Shown: positions 45,999-58,200 of the stretch, one piece after another
Layout of the letters: each line of letters starts with the position of its first letter
Position numbering within the stretch: the stretch's first letter is position 1
Origin: Kingdonia uniflora
Taxonomy: Eukaryota > Streptophyta > Magnoliopsida > Ranunculales > Circaeasteraceae
Assembly: GCA_014058105.1 (NCBI GenBank)
Contig: JACGCM010001929.1
Coordinates: 124,001 to 188,000, forward strand
Direction of reading: 5' to 3'
DNA length: 64,000 bases
The notes under the pieces: model-generated
What the model was told of the DNA's origin: nothing
The model's database searches: none
The model's input: only the letters and a program-made list of their open reading frames with translations
Program-made: the position numbers and the translations under genes

Positions 45999-48900
45999 TC
46001 ATACCGGCGCGGTTGCACCTTCTTGCTCTACAGACGCTCCTGCACCAACACCCTCAGCGGCCTCAATCGAACCATCGACAAACAAACCATCAACAGTTCC
46101 ACCACTGGGCACTCCAATAAGAGTTGTCTCCATACCACCCCCAATACTTCGAACTGCCTCATCAACAATGTTCACCTCTCCTTCCTTCATCTACAACTCA
46201 TCTCCTTCAACAAGTTTTGAAGACACAGGGTAAGATTGGAATCTATCAGGATCATACCCCTTATCATCTATAAAGCTTTTCAACCTAACACTCACCTTTC
46301 ATTCACCATCATACTGCCGCTGGAAATTGACCCTCTGTTCTGCATTCTCCCTCTCACTCGTCGCGAGTCTCGCAGACCACTCTCGCTCTTGCCTCGACCG
46401 CTGAAGATTAAGCCTCTCATCATAAGAGTCAGTAAACACTCCCAAATCTTGCTTCAACTTCCCGACTTCGAACACCAATAATGCTTTAGTCCCATGAGAA
46501 AGATTCAGACTTTCCTCTGCTTGTCACAATTTCACATTTGCTGACTTCATTGCCTTGTTGAAAGTTTGCACCCAACCATCGGTCTGCTAAAATATTCAAG
46601 CAGTCAGTGCACCACTAAACTAGAAGAATTTGAAAGAAATCTCAGAGTATCACAACAGGAAGCCGTATATAGTTACCTGAAACATGTGCCTCTTTACTTC
46701 CTTCTAAGCCTCGCCTGGGTCGTCTTCCCAGAGCTCGATCATCGAAGCCTGCTTAGCCACAGCCTGCTCCTGTCATTCAGCCTCTGTCATCTCTTCATCC
46801 TCCTCCAGTATATCATTCTCCCCCAGCGCCCTACGCCTCTTGGCTGACCAGCCTTCGATTGCTGCACCTTCGGGGCTTCGGGAGCTACCCAGCCTTTTTC
46901 CTTCTCAGTTTAAGTTGATACCAGCCTTGGCCTCAACCTTGAAGCATCTCCAGCCACTTCGGGCACAGACGCTGATTGCTACGAACCCCTCCGCTATCTC
47001 AACACAAACTGGTAATTCCTTGGCAACTCTTCCCCTCCCATTTCTTTTTGCCCCTTTTTGTCCTAGCCCTCTTACTACTTCTAGGTTCTATCAGGTTTAA
47101 ATCTCATTTAACAGATTTCTTAGAAGATTATAGAGATAGTTCATTATGAACTTTAAAACATCTTCAGCTACGAACTGCTTCGTAGTCCCTTCCTTCCTCC
47201 TTTTTTTATTCAGTGCCTCACATACCCTTATCATCTCATATACATTCCCATTCAACTGGGCAGGGCAGCACTGTAACGCATTCATAACCCCTTTCTAAAA
47301 ATAGGTCAGCAGAATTCTAAGGCCGTATACAACCTGATTCAAGAAACATAAAAACCCCCTACTTGGGCCTGATAACCCAGGCCCATTGTAATACGAGGGG
47401 TTAATCCCCTTACTAATACCTCTGTCCTTCTCCCACTTTTCCAATCATGGAACTTGATAAAACATTGCTTCCCCCTCTTTTTTAGAAACATAGGCTCTGA
47501 ACCAGAGACCTTGGTCCTCCACGTACCTTCCCTACTCTCCTGGACATCTCTTCTTATTTCCCAAGTACCCTTTCCCAATATCCACCCCCTCTGGGTATAT
47601 GATAAGGACTCTCTCTTTCTTCTTTTCGTCCTCCCTCTCCTTTAAGACATTATATCTATTGGGCCCCACCACCTCTATCGTCGTCCCTACACTATTAATA
47701 GTTTCCTCCATTACACTACACTCGTCCCTCCTTCCTGAAGACGTTGTTTCCTCAAAACTGAACGATACTAAAAATTTGATAGCAGGAATACTAGGTTAAA
47801 ACGCATACTGAACCTACAAATATAGAGGCATATTTTATCATTATCGCTACATTACAAATAGTACAAACAGACCCACCTTCTACCCAGTGAACACGTCTAT
47901 TTTCTAAATTCCCAAAACAAAAATGCCAAAATAAAATCATTTCAAATTACCCTCTTCTTCTCCAACACATGTATTTTCTCTCTCAAACAGGATCAAAACA
48001 TATACCATAATTCCTACATTACAGGCCTTCTCTCATATTTATTTTCAAAATCCCCTAAAACCTCAGATTCTAAAACTAACTATACAAATTACTAGAGTTT
48101 ACAGATTACTACATAACACAGATTACTCACAAAATCAAACAAAAAAAATTCCATCACCATCCTGTACTTGCCGAACAGCAATCCTCCACTTTACCTGGAC
48201 ATCTCTTTGAATATGAGCGTTCCCGTCGTCTCTCCGACAATCTCCTATCACTCGATTAAGATTTCTTTCTTAAATCATAATCAACACTCAAATGCCACCT
48301 CTCCTTAACAATAATATTTGGACCACTTTTTCCTCTCTCTGAAACTGTAGACAATTTATGATGGAGAAAGAGACAAGTTTATATACTCTCCTTCGGTTTA
48401 TGAAACAACGAATCCTTCTAGCACGTGTCAGTCATCCCCACTGTTGTTACAGGCATGTCTTTTTGCTTTACTACATCATCATGACTTCTGTGAACGTTTG
48501 CCATCATCACGTTTATCTTTGTTATCTACCATTACCAATCCTACACCTCTTCTCAATCTAGTACCAAAACGACCAATCATCTTACTTATACTCTACCAAG
48601 ATCGTACAAACATTCATAAAATAGCTCAATTTTCAAAATTCGAAGATATCCATACAGTTGTTAAAATACTACAGCTGTCATACACAGTATCAGTACACAT
48701 TCAATAAAATAGAATACTTTATTCTCTCACGATCTCTCACATTACATTTATTCAAAATCAACCATAGAATACTCTCGCAAACATATTACTTTTAACAGGT
48801 CTCAAGACTTGAAGCTCACCGAGCTCCCCAATTACATCTAAAGCAGCCCCGATGGTTCGGTAGCCCATACATAATTAACTCCCCACTCGCTCCCCTTACA

Positions 48901-50283
48901 TCCTCTTCTACGATCTTATCATATGCGAGCTGTCGAACAGTCAGTTCTCATACCCAGGGATCCAACAGAGACTTACAAAAAATGTTGAACCAAACAAAAC
49001 GATTATGCTCGACACATATGCCTTCATCATCCAATCCGACCAGATTCAATGGCCATTTTGGAAGAACAGCATCATAAGGCAAGTGACGAAAATAATGTTC
49101 ACGAAGTTCAGCAACCTTGATATGAAATCGGCCATCCACCGCCTACTACGTACGCTGAGAATGAGTCCTCACTATGTTCGAACATAACAACTTCAGAACA
49201 AAGCAAATAACAACAACAAGGAATCCGTACTTATAAATAAAGGAAGAACTCCGCAGAATCAATCACCCTACAAATTTTCCTCAGAAAAATATTTTTGTAA
49301 ACATTTCTGGAGCAACAGAATATCTATGCAGAATATTGTGAGAGATCATTATTCCCATAGCGCAAAATATTCCCTCAGATGTTGTACATGGCAATAAACG
49401 AGACGACAACTACCTCAGCAGTTGCGCACACAACTCCATATCAACCCTATCCCCCAGCTCGCATAAAAGCAACACCAAGTTCGTATCAATAGCTTGACTT
49501 ACTCTAAATTTTACCTTAACTCTCACTACCATTTTTCCCTTCATACCCATAATACCTAAAAATCTATGTTACCAGCGCCTATGTTACAAGCAAAAAGTGA
49601 AACAGACAAGCTCGAGGCAAAGTAACATCATAACATAATACACATATTTCATTAAGTCTGAGAGTTCCTCTTACAAAATACTTTACAACGGAGTATAGTG
49701 ATTTTACTGATTACTTCAAATTACATCAAGTATCAGCTTGAAATCCTTGTCTGGCACGAATAGTCAACAAAAGAAGCAGATTCTAAAGTTTGATCACATG
49801 CTGCAAGACGCAAGTAAGTCCAAAATAGGCATCATAGATGAAAGATCTTCTTCATGGCCAAAGAGCTATGGTCCATGGAAGAAAATGATCCTCTGCATTC
49901 TCATCACCTCCCCGCATGCAAGAGACAGACGGAAGGCCTTATTTCTTCAACAAGATCCACTCATTAGTTGGATATCAAAGAGACTTCCTTGGCCGAACGC
50001 CTGCTAATTCATCTTCAGTTATAACAGCTTCCTCCGTTAGCAGCCAAAGACCGTTACGACGTTCTGCCTCAGATGTCCATAGGTAATGGAAACGTACCAT
50101 TTGGAAGTTGTCATCATTTGCCTCCAAAACTTCTTCATAAGACATACGATGAAAAGTGGGAGAGACAGGAATTGGAGTAAGCAGAAGCAACGGTTGATAA
50201 CCAAAATACCTGATACGCAATTCATCCATCTTCCTCCGGATCATAGACTCTCAGGCCTGAGATCACCTAGTCGTCACCATTTT
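45999..50283 (-). pseudogene. aORF of element B (antisense transposon-like protein)
   Basis: Read leftward from an ATG at about 50283 (MVTTR then stop; MVRTR in element C). 50244-49975 and 49139-48948 are two separate matches to the same N-terminal domain of the C copy (FVWF..SLLDPW, CFRCN near 48830). 47285-47097 (CPAQLNGNVYEMIRVCEALN) matches the PF04195-like domain. 46840-46700 is acidic (ENDILEEDEEMTEAE). 46580-46260 is a coiled coil (SRQEREWSARLATSERENAE) and 46190-45999 a Gly/Val-rich tail ending at a stop. Low-complexity AT-rich stretches in between (47300-48900) may be introns. Function unknown. Confidence 0.7.
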
Positions 50284-50289
50284 TACCAT

Positions 50290-53200
50290 AGTGAATAAAG
50301 GGGGTAGAGATCAGAGATGAAGGTTTTACACCTACCACTAAACTCAGAGTAGTGGTTACCTGCATAGTAATTCGGCTAGGCCAAATTTCTTTGATTTTGA
50401 ATCTTCGGGTAGACCATGGAATGACCACCTTGTGTGAGTTGAGGGTAACTGTTTACAGGTTCCAGATGAACTAGCGCTCGAGCTAAACCATAGATATTAT
50501 AATCCGAGTAAGTAATGTTGACCAACCTTTGAATAGTCGATAACGATTTGGCCGCATACTATTTAACTAATGTTTTGTTTCTTTTTATTAGCAGATCCCA
50601 AACCGTTGGCTACTACAGATAAAACCAGTCTGTTTGATTATGCTCTCGCGATCAGGATGAGCTAACAGATGTATTCAGTGAATTGGGTATCCGAAGACAC
50701 AAAAGAGTAGATTCGGTAGCACCAAAAGTTCATAGAGCTAAAAAAATGAGTTATGGCCGAGGGGAAAGTTGTAGAGACCGTTGCTAACTTGCTTAGTCCT
50801 CCACCTTTTGTTCCTTAGACTACTAAATAGATTACTCGTAAAGTCCAAAAGCCATCGCAGCAAAGTACCTCAGCTCCTGGGGTTGTACGTGAAGAATAAG
50901 ATATCGCAAAGCCTGCTGCTGCTAGTATAGAGGAAAGATCCAAAGTGAGCGTGCCCACTCTTGGGGAGGCTGCGAAGAGTTCATTGAAGAGAAAATGGCA
51001 TTTAGAGGAGGATAGTGATCACACTAATCCTCTTGCTGTGGCCAAGATGAAAGAGTTGGAGAAGAAATACTGCCATATGGCCGGGACGAACTAGCAGCAG
51101 CTTGAGAATGAGTACCTCGAGTACACGTTCACGGTATGTGGCCAAAAATTTAGACTTGATATTACCTTCGAACTGAGTAAAACTGTTGAAATGACTCTTC
51201 CTTTTTATTTGTATTGGCAGCTCTCAACGTTGATAAAGGGGGCAAGACAATACTTAGACAAGAGGGGCCAAGAATTTGATGCTCTGATGGTAAAATTTAA
51301 GGCTCAGTCAACTTGTGTAAAAGAGCTCGAGGCTGACCTTCTGTTGGAGAAAGAGATGAGGGTTGCAGATGCTACCGTAGCTGCAAAGAAGTTCAGTGAT
51401 CTGTCAAAGCATGACTATTTCATGTCTGATGCGGTTGCAGTAGCCTTAGTAGAAAGAAACTACTTTATCAATTCGTATTATGTTCTTGGATTAAGTATTG
51501 ATGATGTGAAGCAGACCCGAAATGGTAGATATGAAGAAATAGAGTTCCCTGCTGAGGACGAGGAGAAAGAGGTGGCTGGTGATGCTGCTGGTTTGTTTTA
51601 AAAAGTGTTAGACCTTCCTTCAGGCAATACAGAGCCAGTCCGTGCTACTGAGCAAATGGTGAACCCTCTACAGGAATGTGCTGAAAGAGTTCCCTCTCCA
51701 GGGAAGACGTTGAAATCTCCTTCTAAGGTAAGCATTAGCAAACCCCTTTAAACATTTTGTGGTATCCTATCGTCAATTTTTCAACTCGCATGATTTGGAA
51801 GAGATAGTACTATGTATAATCGTACACTATTTTCATTTTGAGTGATGTTTTAAAATATATTTTCGAGAATGGTTGTATTGATATAAGATACTTGTAATCT
51901 GTGGAGGAGATAGAGCATTTGAGAAAAACAAACTCCAAATCGGAGAAGTCGTTGAGCATAGCGAGGGACTCTGAGGCCTATATGCAATAGGTACTTAACA
52001 AAACTAAATATGAGAGAAGGCAATTTAAGTTGAATTCAGAGAAAATATTTAAAATTTATATGATCTGCAATGTAGATATGCTAAGATAAAAGTAAATAGA
52101 GACGAGGTATTAAGAAAGGAAAAGGAAAGGGGGATATTAGTTCGAAAGCCAAAATAATTGACTTGTTTTAACAACCCAAGTAATAAGGCGAGGTGTTAGA
52201 GTATGCTATTAGCTCTGACTTTATATTTTGAGGTCGAAGTAGATAGTGAATGAAGGCTAAAAGAGGCTTATATAAAGCTTTTGAAGGAGAGAGGTATAGT
52301 TTTGGACCCAGCTTGAGTTATGTTTTTAGCTCAAGAAGTACGCAATCGTCATAGTTTAGAGGTGAAATTTTTTTTTGCTCGAGCTGGTATATTTGTTATA
52401 TGGGGTGATGCAAAACCTTTATCCGATGCGTTTTGCTTTATGTAGGATTGGAGGGCCATGAGAATTATATTTTTTAGGATAAGGAAAGAGCAAATAGAGG
52501 TCCAAAAGCAACTATAGGGTAAATTAAGGGGATTACAGGACCACCTATCACAGTACGAGGAGCAAAAAATATCTTTAGCAATGCGGTTATCAAAAGAAGT
52601 AGCTATTCGGATAAAGGTAGAGGTAGATGTGAGGGCATTAGGTGTATTACTGAAAAACACGCGTCAGTAGTTGAACAAAGTACAAATAATACTGAAGGAG
52701 CACCTTTATCCCTCACAAGCAAAAGTCGCTGCTCGAGCAGAGCATGAACGTCACATAGACAGTGTTGTCGAGTTTTATGGGGGAGAACTAGCTAGAATTG
52801 AGAAAGAATTTAGGATGCTCACGACGGGATGTGGGAAAGATTTTGAAGTAGAAAATAATGTGAAAGAGTTGTAGTTCCATGTTAATAAGCTCGAGGCAGA
52901 GATAAGCGATGTTCAAGTTCGTACTCGTAAGTATGTAGTAAGGTCGTCATAACAAAATGAAGTCATAAAAAAATATTAGAACAAAATATGTGAGCTAGAG
53001 CGGACTATGCAGTTACACCATCTTGGCATATTGGAATACCAGTCCAAAAATAACAGACTTCGAAGCGCGAATATGAATCTATTCGAGGATTTGTTACTGT
53101 TGGAGATAAGTTGCGACTCGAAGAGGGTGGAATGCACAGGTTATGAATTATTGATATCTCTTATTTATCATATGGACGAATTTATGACAGTACTGGAAGC

Positions 53201-53476
53201 TTGGAATTCAGATGTGTGCCAAGTAAAGTGACGAGTGGACGATCGTTGAAAGTAATTGGAAAACGCACTGAAGGAAGCGCGACATAAGCTGAGCAAATTC
53301 CTATTCAGTAAGCAGGTAAAAAATGAGGCAGGTGATAGTCATGAGAGAGAGATGGCTGCAGTAACATTATTCTTTGCGGCTGAATTAAAGAGATTGGAAG
53401 CTGAGAGTAAGAGGATATGTGATGGTTTGAAAGTTCAAGGTACAGAATGTGAGATAGAGGTTGTAATGCTAAATTC
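50290..53476 (+). pseudogene. Element D: aORF fragment of another Tat-type copy, interrupted by element C
   Basis: Starts inside the domain (FFDFES, VEGNCLQ near 50440, matching FFDLNSAG and VKGNCLQ in C). A donor-like gtaagta near 50500 and an acceptor near 50590 flank an intron seen in A and C. 51191-51601 is an open coiled coil (VKELEADLLLEKEMRVAD); 52671-52874, 53007-53231 and 53256-53537 are further heptad-rich pieces. It stops abruptly at 53476 where the LTR of C begins; its own C-terminal domain (ADIDRGNCL-type) is absent. Left part lost at the junction with B. No pol of D is in the window. Confidence 0.75.
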
Positions 53477-54082
53477 TGTAAGCTCTAAATGGCTCGAAAT
53501 TTGCTATCGAACCAATAAACCTACAATAATATTCTAATGGAAAGTAAGAAATGACACAAGTGATTTTAGCGTGGAAAACCTCATAATAGGTTAGAAACCA
53601 CGACCTCGGGTAGAAATTTTTTATAAAAAGTATCTTTATTGCTTGAGGTGGATATCTTATCATAAGTGATCTTTATATATAGAAAAGCTTGAACCTCGTA
53701 ACTAAGAAGTTTGAATGTTGCTGGGAATCTAGAATAAGTAGTTTCTTGATGATCTCTTGTATAATTTTTCTGGTCCCTGTCTCTTCTGGAACTTTTCCTT
53801 TATATGGGACTTCTCTGCAGCTCTTCATCGTGCTGGAGCACATTTTTTGAACAATGTGGTTAGTGGCAGTTGACTGAGTAACTGACGAGTTCGTGAGAGA
53901 TAGGTATCTTTGACTGGATAAGGCTTTTTGGTTTAAATTCGGCCCACGTTCTTAACCAGTTCGTAGGGTAGGCTGGAATGTTGATTAGGGAAGATATGTT
54001 AAAAATGTGTGAGTCTGAGATGGAAGTGATTTGAACTGGCAGCAGCTACACTTTAGGTGAGATCGAGGGATAGGTCCCTACA
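53477..54082 (-). repeat. 3' LTR of element C
   Basis: Plus-strand ends tgtaagctct and ggtccctaca. Related to the LTRs at 10635 and 18514 (gtggaaaacct, ataggttag, gcttgaggtggatatcttat, gagggataggtccct) but clearly diverged. Identified as the 3' LTR by the adjacent PPT. Confidence 0.88.
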
Positions 54083-54095
54083 ATCACCCCCTCAC
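54083..54095 (-). other. Polypurine tract of element C
   Basis: The minus strand reads GTGAGGGGGTGAT directly against the LTR start TGTAGGGACC. Confidence 0.88.
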
Positions 54096-54639
54096 AACGG
54101 ATGTCACGAGTGGCTTTGGTTGAGAAATGATTAATCTGTAATTTGTATTGGGTTGAAGTTCTTGATAATTAAAATGGAGTAATGATGGCTTTGATTGCAT
54201 GGAAGTTATGCGGGTTATGGGGAAATGACATGTATTTAATAAGGATGTGGATGTTGATCTATGTGACGGTTACAAATTTGAAAAACTGCGTCTGTAATGA
54301 ATGATGATGCTTGGTAAAATGTACCTACACAATAAATGTAGGGTTGTATAAATAGTAATTGTATCGAATCCTTGAAGCATAGTACGCTTATAATCTGCAA
54401 AATCTCTAAAATATTAAAAATGGTGAAAACTCGGAGTATGGTCCTTGAAGAGAGGATTGCGTCTGAAATGTAAAGGTTGAAGTTAAGGAGGAATTCTGTT
54501 GTAAGTAGAGGCTTCATGTCGTCGTCTTGACAGGCGAGGAACATTGGGCTTGTCTCTGTACTCTTGCGGAGGATAAGGTTGGGGTTTCATATATATGGAT
54601 AGGCATAACTGTGGGGTAGTTATGCTGATTTCTTGTATC

Positions 54640-55186
54640 ACCATGGATTCTAAGGTCGAGCCCTCTTCATCTCTACCAACTCTTCGGAGGTGGCAGTTTT
54701 AGAGGAGGAGGTGATGGTAGTGGAGGAGAGAGACAACCAGTGGATGTCTATTTTTACATTTTTATCATATTTTGGCGCACAAAAGACCTTCAGTTTGTAG
54801 AGTTGGTGCCAGCACTGAGTCTACTACTTGCATAGTTTCCATTTGAAGTTCGACTTGAGTTTGACCAAACTTATGTGAGAGAAGCTTTTTGTTGGTTCTA
54901 ATTTTTACTTTGCATCAGGGTAAAAAATCACTGAAGTAGGAAGAACTGGAGTTGGGTGCTGGACAAATTAGATCTCTATAATATACCTGAGATTGACTAC
55001 TAAAAAACTTGTTATCTATAAAATCATGTGTAATGTTATCGACATGAATACAAATTTGTCATCCAATTACTTGTGTTTATGTAGATAGAAAATAGTTGTA
55101 GAATTGAGCAAAAATCATTTAAGGATGTTTGAAACGAATTGAAGTTTATGAGTACCGAAAGTATTGTTATTGTTACATTCGAACTA

Positions 55187-55235
<49 letters not shown>

Positions 55236-58200
55236 AAAATTTATGTGGTGATGTAAGTATGATACGTCTGCGTGTTGGAAATGTGGGAGATAAAAATTAT
55301 AGGAAATCTGTAATGCAACAATTCGAGCTAATAGAGGTTGATAGAGGGATAAATCTTGAAAAAATAAGCTCGATTTGATGGTGCGGACTCGATCTCAGAG
55401 AATTTATCATGCCACTAAAGGACAATTGGCCATAAAGATCGTTGAAGTGCGGGAGAGGATTTTTGGATTGTTTGGTTATGATGCTGAGTTACCAGTGAGG
55501 GAATGTCAGCTCGAAGGACTGGATGTAAGGGTTAGGGAACTTGAGTATGCCCAAAATTTCAATGAGGTCTGCTTTCGTGAATTTGTGTGGGATCCTGCAG
55601 ATCGAGAAAAGTTGATTAGATTGATTACTGAGGTGGAGATCGAATTTGAAGATGGGATGATCGAGGGAGAAGATCTGATCAGATGTGGTTACTCAAGTCA
55701 TCAAGGTTATTTTAGATGTAATTATATGTAATATCCGAAATAAATATAAATTTATCTAAATTTAACAGAAAAGTTAGAAGTCAATTTGATCCTTTATAGT
55801 TACAAATGTCGTTTGAGACTGTTTTGACAAACAAATTTTGAATAAGTTTAAAAAAAAATTAGCTTTAAAAATGACGTCACTAGTACTAGAAGTATAAGGA
55901 ACCATAACAGAAAAAATGCAGGAGCTACTAGTTTTATTTTTTATGTAAAGCTGCTAAAATCTGATATCGTGGAGTGTGAGTCATTATGAGTGTGGGAAAG
56001 TCAGATAAAGATATGGAAACAGGAGATAAAAATAAATTAAAATATAAGGGTAGGGGTAATGATGGAAAGACAGTTTTATTGAAAAGGTACTAGACGCCTG
56101 ACATAGATAGTTGAAAGGACGCCTCGGTTCTAAAACTGAGGACGGGTCGTACGAGGTGCAATAACTACCAACTGTTAGAGAAAGAAAGAATAAATAGCAC
56201 TTCGTCTTCATTATTTAAACATTTTCAACTTCTGACACTGAAGGTTAGTAGAGACGTGTGTTGTGCTTTTTGTAAATCATAATTTGTTTAAGCAAATCCT
56301 AAAATATCACTATTTATAGCAATCTATGATATTTAACATATAGATAAAATATTTGAAAGATATGTTGCATATGAATGATTGATGTGTATAAAATAATAAG
56401 AAATACCTGAACCTGTATGTAGGTCGAACGTGAGAGGTATTTATGTAGGTTCAAACTTTGCCAGTAAAATTGTAGTTGAGATGGACAGTTCTTCTATTCA
56501 CGAGGTTTTGACCTCTGGTTGGACGATAGAGTCTGATAGTGAGGTTGAAGTAGAATTGGAGCAATTTCTAGTTTTTCTTGGAAAATTGGTGGCCTGTCCT
56601 CCTAGTTCAGATATATTTAAAGAATTTTGTAAGGCCAAGACTATCGCAGGAGGGAAATGGGGTAACTACATAAAATACGCTAGTAGGATGTTTAGGGGGC
56701 GTACTGTAGCGACGGGGGAAGAGTATTTTTATTTGTTGGCTGACTTGGAGAAGAAAAAATGAGATAGGGGTACAGATGAGAGTATTCGAAGTGACCCTTC
56801 AGAGGGTTTCTTATATTACCTGTCTCAATTAGAGTACGGGTTGAGTCTTCCCCTTACCAATTTGGTGAAGGGGATTATGAATACGATTGGGGTATGTCAT
56901 GTTCAATTGAACGAGAACATGAGAGAGGTAATAACTGTTTGTGACCATCTGAATGAAAAATGGGAGAATGAGGGAAAAGTGAGGAGGATACCCCCTGAGG
57001 ACGAATTGTAGTTTTATAGGGTGAAGAATTATCAAGCCAGTGGGGGGGAATATTTTTGTACGAGTACAACTCGGCGTCGCTTCTTCGATCTTAATTCTGC
57101 AGGTCGAGCCTAGAATAACAACGTAATATGGGTGAAGGGTAATTGTCTTCAGAGGGATGATGAAGAACATTAGGATCTTCTGTATAGAACTATAAAACAA
57201 AGTAAGTATAACAATGTATAGAGTATAATATTGATATGTATGAACTGATGATCTTTTGGAGATAATAACCAATGTTGTGCATGGCAGGTCCGAAGTCCCG
57301 AGTGGAGAGGAATAATTCATTGTTGAACGAAGTTGTGGAGGAAGAGGTTGAGCTCGAGTTTGTGTTGGAAGGATTTGGCCTTAGCAGAAAGAAGAATGTC
57401 GGGAGCAAGTCGAAAAAGGTTTAAAAATCTCAATCGACCAGGCTGATGGCAGGTGTTGATGATGGGAAGAAGAAAGGAACTAGTGGGGAAGGTCGAACCA
57501 ATGTGGCCAAGACCCCTAGAATAGACAGTTTGGTTTAGCTGGAGTCCATTACATCGAGCAAATTAGCTCGAACGTTTCCAAAAAAAATAGATGTTGAAGT
57601 ATTTGTCGGCCTCTGGTACCACTGGAAGTGGTAAAATCGACGGAAAAGAGAAAAGGAGAAGAATCGAATCTTCGGGGAGGTCAGGAGAAAAGGTCGCCGA
57701 AGAGCGACCTGCTGCTGAGGACGATCTCAAAGCAGTGGAGGATAGGGCCAGGCTGGCGGCTCTTTATGGAGAGGAGGACATGAGCAAGATGATATGTATT
57801 TACATTTGATCATGTGAAATATTTATTTATTTCATTTCAAACTTACGCTGAGGTCGATTTGTTTTGTGCAGATTGCTCATTTGGTGAAGGGGATTTGGCT
57901 TAGAGTGGAAGAAGAAAAATCTGAGCTGATAAAGGTAAAGGTTGAGCTTGAAAAGAAGGTAGCTCGAGTGAAGGCTGATGCTCTTTAGGAAGCAAAGAAG
58001 TTAGAAACCCTGAAGGCCTCCCATGCAGTAGCAATTGGCCATCTACAAACGGAGGCGAGGGTGAATCTGGAGGAGGTGGAGATGGAGCGCGAATGGCTTG
58101 GGCGCAAACTGATGTCGAAGGGATATTTTGAGGATGAGGTAGAGGCCATTAAGGTAGACACCTATGTTGAGGCGGGTGATGATGAAGAAGTTGAAGAGGT

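Larger units (their letters stand above)
38072..50290 (+). mobile_element. Element B: Tat-type Ty3/gypsy retrotransposon, 3' end lost
   Basis: 5' LTR, TGGCGCCG primer site, gag, protease, RT, RNase H, second RNase H, integrase, a 192-bp tandem repeat block, then a minus-strand aORF whose start codon is near 50283. The layout is the same as A and C but the LTR is unrelated, so it is a second family. GC content and codon use are visibly higher than in A and C. No PPT or 3' LTR follows the aORF; sequence of another element (D) begins at once. Broken by many stops. Confidence 0.87.

Noticed and set aside
55036..55378. Reading frames rich in IYIYIY on both strands
   Set aside because: Produced by the (AT)22 microsatellite.
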